From assembly GCA_028641055.1 (NCBI GenBank), contig CM054060.1, positions 210,666,987 through 210,730,986 on the forward strand: a stretch of DNA of 64,000 nucleotides, read 5' to 3'. Positions 56,941 through 64,000 of the stretch are shown here, piece after piece. Origin of the DNA: Alopecurus myosuroides. Taxonomy: Eukaryota > Streptophyta > Magnoliopsida > Poales > Poaceae. Made by a program: the position numbers and the translations under genes. Each line of letters begins with the position of its first letter. Position 1 is the stretch's first letter. The notes under the pieces are model-generated. The model did not search any database. It was given only the letters and a program-made list of their open reading frames with translations, and had not been told where the DNA came from.

Positions 56941-58148
56941 TCGAGGCAACGATGCGGATGCCAAACGGAAAGCTCCGGCCGTTCTGGCTGCCGAGCCAGA
57001 ACGCAAGAAAGGCCGCAGCGACGCTGCACCCGTGGCGGACAACCGCCCTTACTGTGAGTTTCACCGCATGCACTCATACGCCACAAGGGACTGCTTCCAG
57101 CTGGAGAGGATGCGGGGAGACCGCCTCATGAGGGGTGGTCAGGAGGGCTACTCTCGAGGTGGCGACTGGCGCAGTCCTGGGCGAGGGGGAGGCCGCGCTG
57201 GAGGGAGATGGGAGAAGCGCGGCCCGAACCAGTACAACGGGTACGACAACTACAGCACCGACGGCTACAACAATGGCGGCTACCAGCCGCCTACGCAGCA
57301 GCCACCCTCGCAGCAGCTGCAGCGTCCCTACCCACCCGCGCCTCAGGTGAACGCTGCCACGCAGCCACACGCTGAGGGCAACCAGGGGCGGGGCGACGAA
57401 CACTGCGGGGGCTACCAAGAACCAACGGTCTACATGGCTTGCATTCTTGGCGGAGCACAAGCTCCACTCTCCAACCGCAACTTCAAGAATATCTCGCGCA
57501 AGATCGCCGCTGTCCACTCAGGCACAGCCGCGGCAAAGTTACTCAAGTGGTCACACCACAAGGTCTCCTTCGATGTCAACGACCACCCAAGTCTACAAGG
57601 ACCGTGGGGATCCTGTCCCTGGTCTGCAGCCCCACCATCAACAACATCGTCGTCAACAAGACACTGCTCGAGGGGGGTGCAGGCCGCAACGTCATCTCGG
57701 TGCCTACATTCGAGCGGCTCCAGGTGCCCTACGAGCACCTAGCTCCCACGAGGCCGTTCATCGGCGTCACCGACGGCACCACGGTCCCCCTGGGACAGGT
57801 GGCCTCGACGTCACGCTCGACACTCGCCAGAACTACCGCACAGAGACTCTCGACTTCGACGTCGCACACATCGCTCTCCCCTACAATTCCATCCTCGGGT
57901 ACCCAGCTCTCGCGAAGTTCATGGTCGTTACGCACCATGCGTATAACCTCGCCAAGCTACCCGGGCCTGCTGGCACCATCACCATCCATGGAGAGGTGGA
58001 GGAGGCGACGCGCTCAATCGAGCGAGCCTACAAGGAGGTGGCCATATCCCACCCGGCCGATGAAGACAACGTGGGACACCTCGATGAGGCTCCCAAGAAG
58101 AGGCTGCTCGCTTCTCGGGAAGGGGCAGCCACCCAGAAGACCCCCTAG
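56941..58148 (+). pseudogene. Gag C-terminus and protease-like region of the old Gypsy
   Basis: The frame continues the gag of 40370-41639, with a basic patch, a CxxH...C zinc-knuckle-like block (YCEFHRMHSYATRDC), and Gly/Tyr/Asn/Gln-rich repeats. Near 57590 it shifts to another frame that reads INNIVVNKTLLEGGAG; the expected catalytic Asp-Gly-Gly is Glu-Gly-Gly. A further frame carries SILGYPALAKFM and ends at TAG 58146-58148. No polymerase follows. Confidence 0.7.
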
Positions 58149-58740
58149 AGCGCTGGAGGCTCTGGGCTACCACCTAGAAGACTCCCCAGAGCGCTGGAGG
58201 CTGGGGGCTGCCACTGCTCTCCATGCGAGCGCGCCTCTCTCCTAGGGAGGAGCGCTCACCACATGCTCGTTCCATGGCCCCCACAAGGCCATGGAGACGC
58301 ACCCTCGAGGGGACCCCGTGACGCCACGGTAAAAACGACGCCAGGACCTCTCTCCGTGAGGGTCTCATAGAGCTCTCGCTAGGCGGACCACAAGACCGCG
58401 GGAGCTTCTACCCACACAAGTGGGAGCCTCGCTCCGGTGGGGCAATCTTTTGTTACTCGAGGGCGCCACAAGGCCACTACATCCTCGAGCTATGCACCTG
58501 AACTCGCGCGAGTATCAGCCCCATGACGATGGGAGTTCCGTGTCCGCACGGTGACGTCAAGTGCCTCTTGGGGTACCACAAGGTCACGACATCCCCAAGC
58601 GTTTTGTAAGAGAACAATGCCTCACCATAGCAGTAAAATCTTGTTGCTTTCACAAAGCAATCTCTCCTAGCATGCCGTCATGCCTGCATCTTGCATCCAA
58701 CAAAACATCACGTGCATTCATCCACGCGTACATCTATGTG
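58149..58740 (+). other. GC-rich non-coding tail, probably of the old Gypsy
   Basis: A unit of about 52 bp around AGAGCGCTGGAGGCT occurs twice (58147-58210). GCCACAAGGCCA-type phrases recur. No gene or LTR is supported. Confidence 0.4.
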
Positions 58741-60216
58741 TAATTGGGTGTACATCCGTGTTGATTCTGAGTGTACAAAAAAAAGTTTCTCGAAACCTAT
58801 CAACATGGGATCTAGTTTTGAAGATCTCGACGCGAGGATCTCAAATATGAAAACGGTTCGTAATTTTGAAATACGGTTGAGGAGATAATTCATTTTGAAA
58901 AAAGAAATCACGAAATAAATCTGTTCACACCCCACCTCCGGTCCGTCCGTGCCAAAGGGAAAATCCCCCAAAACTCTATGGTGGTGACACTTGTCACGCA
59001 TGCGGACACCCTATGAGGAAGGAGAGCACGACACTTGTCGTGCGCACAGCGCTCGCGGGTTCGCTTACGAGAGGGAAGCTTTTTTCTAGTGATTTCGGCG
59101 AAAGTTCGTAGAAAAATACTATCTTAACAGTAAATGGTGGACCGATGCACGTGGGCCGAGGCGCACCAGCGACCCGACCTACAGATCGCTCGGATAGGTC
59201 GCCCTGATTTAAGCATTATCCATAGTATTTACCTAAGGCCAGCGCTAGACGCAGGTCGCCCTAGATTAGACAAATCTAGGTCCCCTCGTGAGTCGTCTGA
59301 TCGTCATCCAACGCACAAAAATTAGCACAACACACTTTTGCACTTTGGCCCCTCTATTTTTCGGATATAGAACCCGCACTCCACAACAGCCCCACTTAAG
59401 CGAAGGGGTATATTGTGTTGCCCCTGTTCATCTCGATAATTACAGCAAAACTGCCATTGCAACAAATTCACTAGCATCACAACAAAAATTATCGCACCGT
59501 GCAAAAAAAAAAGTATTGCAACAAATTGTTCCAAATCAAATCGAAAAATAAGTAATGTAACAAAGAATAGTTAAACAGTGTGTTTATTGCGTTGCAACAA
59601 AAAAGTTCAAGCAACTCAACAAAAATCACAACCTATTGTAACAAGAAAAACATTATATCAATTAAAAAGTTGGTAAGCAACAAAATAATTTGTCACCATT
59701 CTAGTTGCAACAAAAATTATCTTATATTTCAACAAAAAAAGAAATCGATAGTAACAATGAAATCATATGTTTATAACATGTGAAGTAGCGCGTGAACATA
59801 TCATTCTAAATAAATTCTAAAGAACATTTACGCAATTTCTAAAACATCATTCAGAAAAACATTACAACATTTCGCTTGTGTTTTCTCAACAAAAAAACGT
59901 ACGAACTTGTTATAAAATTTGAAGACGTACGCAACATTGGTTGAAATTGCAAAAAACATAGCCTAAATATGTCTGCAGGTAGTTATTAGATTGGGCTGTT
60001 GAAAAAATGGTCTCTCACGAAAACTAGGCCAATAAAATCAAATGCATGCTAATTGGGCCTGAAATAGTCCACGTACCGGCCCAATATGGGTTGCGCTCGC
60101 GCGTCCAGCGCAGGGACCTACGCTAAGCTCATGTAGTTCACCCTACGGAAAGCTTTTTCCAACAAACAAACATCAGCTAGCTGCTAGCTTTAGGCTAGTG
60201 ATCCGCTAGTTTTTTT
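58741..60216. other. Degenerate DNA-transposon-like sequence
   Basis: No gene is seen. GGGATCTAGTTTTGAAGATC (58807-58826) and a zone of irregular CAACAAAAA repeats (59450-59760) resemble terminal regions of large Mutator-type elements in grasses, from memory. A perfect hairpin GGGACCTA/TAGGTCCC follows at 60238-60259. Confidence 0.35.
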
Positions 60217-61178
60217 TTGGAAAATGGTTGTTTTAGGGGGACCTATCGTGGTAGGTCCCTCCGCGCGCCGTTCGATCAAGCTTCATCAGATGGTTCCGAT
60301 AGCGTGTTGCGTCGTTACGCCGCACATGTCCAGAATTGTTTCGACCCAACGCCGCGCACCCCGACACATTCATTGTCCACGGTTCTGTCTCCCCGCGCCA
60401 TCCGCGGAGGCGTGCCTGGCGACGCGAAGGCGACGCAAAGGCGACGGCGATTCACTCCGACTGTGAGGGTGGCGGCGTGTGGAGCTCGTTCCCCTCTGTC
60501 GAGGGTGCGCTCGCAGACTAGGTCACACTCTTCTCCTACTTCTCCTCTCTCTCTCTCCCGCTTGTGCTTGTCCCCTCCTCGAGCTCAACCGCCCAAAGTA
60601 GGTAGTCAGATCTATCCATTTCCGGCGACTGTGTAGATTAAATTCCAGAGGCGAAACCATGCGATTGTAGTGTTCAAGGGTTCATTCCGGCCACTGGTAC
60701 CTCAAACTGTGTGGTTATTGTTCCAGATATGGTTGTTTGCCTAGGGTTTGTGTGGATCGAAGTATCTTTTTGGTTGATGTTGAGATCGATGCCACTGGTT
60801 TTCCAGATCTAGCTTGTTGTTGTAACGATTTTAATTCTTTGTTTCATTTGTTGTGTTGGTTTGGTACATGACATGTGAAGTGTGCTTTATTCTTTTGTTT
60901 CAAGTGCACAAATCCCTTGTTCTTACTACGCAATGTATTATGCATGATGCAGAGTTTTTTGTGTCTATGCTACATTTTCTCCTTTTTTGCACCTCTGCCA
61001 CATGATATGCACCATGTTTTTTTTTCTATTGCTTGTTGTAACAACTATCTCACCACGAACCTTGTATTCACCATTGTTTGTTGTTTTGTTACATGTGATG
61101 CAACTATGTTCATATATATTGCTACTGAAGTTTAATTTGTTTTCGGTTTGTGTTTGTGTATTTTTGGTTCTTTTGTAG
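60217..61178 (+). other. Leader region of the downstream broken gene
   Basis: Sequence from about 60350 to 60600 is GC-rich and pyrimidine-rich with TCTCTCTCTC, as in plant 5' UTRs. A donor-like AAAG/GTAGT... near 60597 and an acceptor TTCTTTTGTAG at 61178 would bound a leader intron of about 0.6 kb. No transcript evidence exists here. Confidence 0.35.
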
Positions 61179-61189
61179 AGTTGTACAAC

Positions 61190-63899
61190 ATGGGATCGAA
61201 GGAAGCTGTCTTTCATATGCGGTTTGTGGCTAAGCGGCTGCGGCGTGTCATTGATGATGACATGAGTGTTGGGAAGAGGAATATAATTGCTAGGAGTGCC
61301 TTCAAGGACCTGCTAGATGTTTCTGCCTTTGGAGCCCCCATGGAACTGGTTGAATTTGTTGCTATGCACACAAATCACCAGCTCCGCGAGTTCAGATTCA
61401 AAAACAAGACCATAATTTTTACCCGAGCAATGGTGAAGAAGGTTCTCAGTGTCCCTTCTGGTGACAGACCGATGGATTTGCTGAAGAGGAGTGTGCAGTC
61501 CGATCTTCGGGATATGTTCAAGAACGACAAATGCCTTACATCTTTATCCAAGGCAATTGAAGTGCTCAAGTTTTGCGACAAAACAGATGAAGAAACCGTT
61601 ATCAGGAGCTTTGGTCTCATTGCTTTTGGGACCGTCCTTTGTCCTGGCACCGGAAACATGGTTACGTGTGAATTTCTTGGCAACATGATGGATGTTCATG
61701 CTATTGATCAGTATGATGTTGATGAGTATATACTTGCTGAGATTATGAAGGAAGTTGAGGTATTCCAGTTGAAGATGAAAAGGCGTTCTGAACTAGATGC
61801 TTCTAGCATCCAATGGATTGGACATTGCCTTCCTGCACTTCGGTATGCATCCTTGTTTGCTTTTTACAACATTTTTATGTTGTTCTTGCTTGCGTCATTG
61901 CTGTGATGTTTGCATACACTAATTTTGCTTTCTTGTTTCATGACAGATCATTTACATGGATCACCTTAGCTTCCCTCCACTGCCTCCTAGTGAGCATAGC
62001 ATCAATTATGGGACCCCAAGGGTTTGTTTTGTTCGCGACACTGACTTTGCTCTTGTAGTGGAGTTGACAAGAACAAGTTAAGCCTCAGCCCTCTGCTTTT
62101 GGGGTGCGTCCAGTAAGTCACTGCTCTTTTTCATCCTCTCCCTTTTTGCTTTGTTCTTTTGGGTTGTTTTTTTATGTCCATGTTTTGTTGCAGTAGTAAC
62201 CATTTTATTTTGCTTACTTTAGTTTGCTTTCTTTGTGTGGTTTGTAGCTTCTGAACATTCGTCACACAGTGTATGTTGATGCTCCGGCTGTTGGTAATGT
62301 AAACGCACCCCAAGTGGGAATTCAAGCCGAGGCTGCTGCGGAAGAGACTGAGGTGATTCCCTCAGCTTCTCTCAATGAGTGGCTCCAAAAGGCGATGCCT
62401 AGCAGCCAAGATTTGGAGGTGAACACTTCGTGTTTCGTCTCTTTTTTTATATGTTACCTCTGTATATGTCTTTTGGTTTCTACTTTGCAATTGGTTGTTG
62501 TAAAAGTTATTTTTTATTGTGTCTGTTTATGTGAATATATGTAGCAATAGTTGATTTTTGTTGTTGTAATACCTACAGTGTGTTGTATTGTCCCCATTTT
62601 TAGCTTTTTTTGTGTAGTTCTGGTTTGTGCATATTTTTGTGTCTTTCTTGTGGGTTTTTTCTTGCAATTTTTTTGCATCTCAACTGTGTGCACACTTGTG
62701 AATATTTTTTTTTTGCTTGTGTGTGTTTTTGCAGGCGCCCCCACACTTGTCTGAAATCTACAATAAGCATAAGGGCTTGTTTGCTGTTGAAATTGACGAG
62801 GCCTGCGTGACTTTTGTGAATATTGTGAAGACAATTCAGGGTAAACAGATGGCATCACTTCTACTGGATGTCCACACCGTAAGCACAGCTGATGCGAGCT
62901 TCACAATCCCCTGTCCCATGGCTAGTGGTGAAACTTAAGAATTTGGAGCATCTCAGAACCATCCAGCAAAGGATACTGCAGTCCCGGTTGTTATTGCACC
63001 ACAACAAACTAGAGAGGGGCATGTAGATGGTGTTGTTAGTGCATCTCAGCACGTGCCCCCAAAAGATACAGTTGATCAAGTCATCCCTCAGAGTGTAGAA
63101 GACATTGGCATTGTTCAGCCTCCCGTTGTTGCCAGGGTTTCAAGGGAAGAGCAAGGGTCAGCCAGTGAGCATGCTCCAACCATTGTTGACAACCCTTCTG
63201 ATGATGCTATACATGTTGTGACTGACCATCTTGCAACAATTGCTGGCTCGCCTCCTCGCGTGGAATATCCTACAACAACATCACTGTCTCCACTGCCAAT
63301 CCAATCTCCAAGTAAGTATAGGAATCTTCCAAGGGGCTATTGGGATGATACACCATCAATGGAATTGTTCGAGGAAGGTTCAGAAGAATATAACTTTTTT
63401 GCAAATATTCCAGATAGTCCTTCTAGGCTGGAGACGATGTTGCAATCTTCTGCACCTGCCACTAGCGCAGAGTCTTCTGGCTGTGCCTCTCCCGCCAAAA
63501 CTCCGATGAAAACTGTTGCTGTCGGAGAGCCAATTGCGCAAGATGGTACTTTTCTAGAAACAATCCAACTTTTCTACCTCTGTGCTTTCACCTTTTTTCT
63601 ATGCTCTTGACCAATTTTCTTCTTGTTGTTTGGCAGCATCCACCATTTTTGTAGAAGAAGACACATGGGTTGATGTCTTTTTTTTTTGCGAGAGACACAT
63701 GGGTTGATGTCACCAGCGGTGTCGATATTACTAGCGGCCCCGCCACTCATGAGAAAAAGCAACGCTACAAGAGGGCAACTAAGAGAGATATTAGTCCACC
63801 AAAAGTCAAGAAGCTGAAGGTATAAGCTGAAGATGATGCATTGTATGATAAGTTCATACTTCATTCGTGGAAACCAAAACATTTGAAGAAGAACGAACA
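61190..63899 (+). pseudogene. Broken multi-exon gene related to N-terminal regions of plant Ulp1-protease-type transposon genes
   Basis: Exons by eye are 61179-61842 (ATG 61190), about 61947-62112, 62248-62418, 62735-63545 and 63637-63899, with GT-AG borders. It probably continues beyond the window. Exon 1 encodes VAKRLRRVIDDD, KDLLDVSAFGAPMELVEF, and WIGHCLPALR, then IIYMDHLSFPPLP in the next exon, a layout I associate with grass proteins that end in a C48 Ulp1 domain. The protease itself is not in the window. Defects are a frame change around exons 1-2 and 2, an in-frame TAA at 62936-62938, and a 34 bp insertion at about 63678 that shifts the last exon. Later exons are Ser/Pro/Val-rich and then basic (KVKKLK). 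It could be a transposon passenger or a dead host gene. Confidence 0.5.
63660..63711 (-). mobile_element. Retroposition footprint: poly(A) stub in an 18 bp target duplication
   Basis: GACACATGGGTTGATGTC occurs at 63660-63677 and again at 63694-63711. Between them lie only ten T and GCGAGA. On the minus strand this reads TCTCGC followed by ten A, which fits an extremely 5'-truncated LINE-driven insertion. It shifts the frame of the host exon. Confidence 0.6.
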
Positions 63900-64000
63900 G
63901 TGAGTACATCTTTTGTTGTTCTTTTTCATTTTTCTGTACCGAATTATGACGTTGCAATGTGGTATTTTCTATGTGGATAAAGTACTTTATTTTTGTTTCA

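Larger units (their letters stand above)
39454..58148 (+). mobile_element. Old gag-type Gypsy element, split by the Tat element, 3' LTR not found
   Basis: A 5' LTR (39454-40319), primer site and gag (40370-41639) continue after the nested element with the gag C-terminus and a protease-like region (56941-58148). The joint is exact: after removing the insert and one TCGAG copy the frame reads KARGNDADAK. No reverse transcriptase or integrase is seen and no matching 3' LTR lies before 64000. About 600 bp of GC-rich non-coding sequence after 58148 may still belong to it. Confidence 0.75.

Noticed and set aside
58149..60216. 3' LTR of the old Gypsy
   Set aside because: No stretch repeats the 866 bp LTR at 39454-40319, and no CCGACA end with a matching GATGA flank was found.

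Overview
This window is intergenic, transposon-dense DNA from a grass. A pooid relative of wheat, barley, oat or ryegrass fits best. The evidence is plant GT-AG introns of about 80-100 bp, Stowaway MITEs, a SIRE-like Copia solo LTR, a CACTA element with GTGCGTCACGG subterminal repeats, and Gypsy elements nested in each other. The only convincing host gene is a short RS-rich gene for the 27 kDa U4/U6.U5 tri-snRNP protein (34831-35409).

Layout. (1) 1-8775 is a Mutator-like element (MULE) whose left end lies outside the window. It carries a broken mudrA-type transposase and a seven-exon plant-mobile-domain (PMD) gene, and has a Copia solo LTR in PMD intron 1. (2) 8774-13993 holds a (TTG)n junction, a gag-only remnant of a minus-strand Gypsy with one LTR (12134-12681), AT-rich filler and a Stowaway MITE. 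(3) 13994-34600 is a second copy of the same MULE. It has the same solo LTR with the same TACAC target duplication, so the two copies arose by duplication after the LTR inserted. Copy 2 keeps both terminal inverted repeats and a third gene, which lies behind a 13-14 bp CCCGCC (E2F-like) repeat array. It is split by a 9.9 kb CACTA element (22649-32569, TSD CAC). (4) 34601-39453 holds the snRNP gene, three MITE-type sequences, and relics of a DUF4283 gene and of a Copia gag. (5) 39454 to about 58148 is an old Gypsy whose gag is split by a 15,301 bp Tat-lineage Gypsy (41640-56940, TSD TCGAG, 913 bp LTRs that look identical). (6) 58149-64000 is degenerate DNA-transposon-like sequence followed by a broken multi-exon gene of the kind usually attached to Ulp1-type proteases; it runs off the end.

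The elements are intact structurally but broken genetically. mudrA has three shared TAG codons; PMD has a shared TAA; the CACTA element has lost the catalytic part of its TNP2 and the catalytic residues of its Ulp1-like domain; the young Tat element has two in-frame TAG codons in gag-pol. The genes that remain fully open are the snRNP gene, the CACTA TNP1-like gene (1,176 aa after splicing) and a large antisense gene inside the Tat element. That antisense gene has eight exons whose lengths sum to an exact reading frame of 1,394 aa, and its own TATA box. Splice sites were assigned by eye from GT/AG context and reading-frame phase; no alignment or database search was run.
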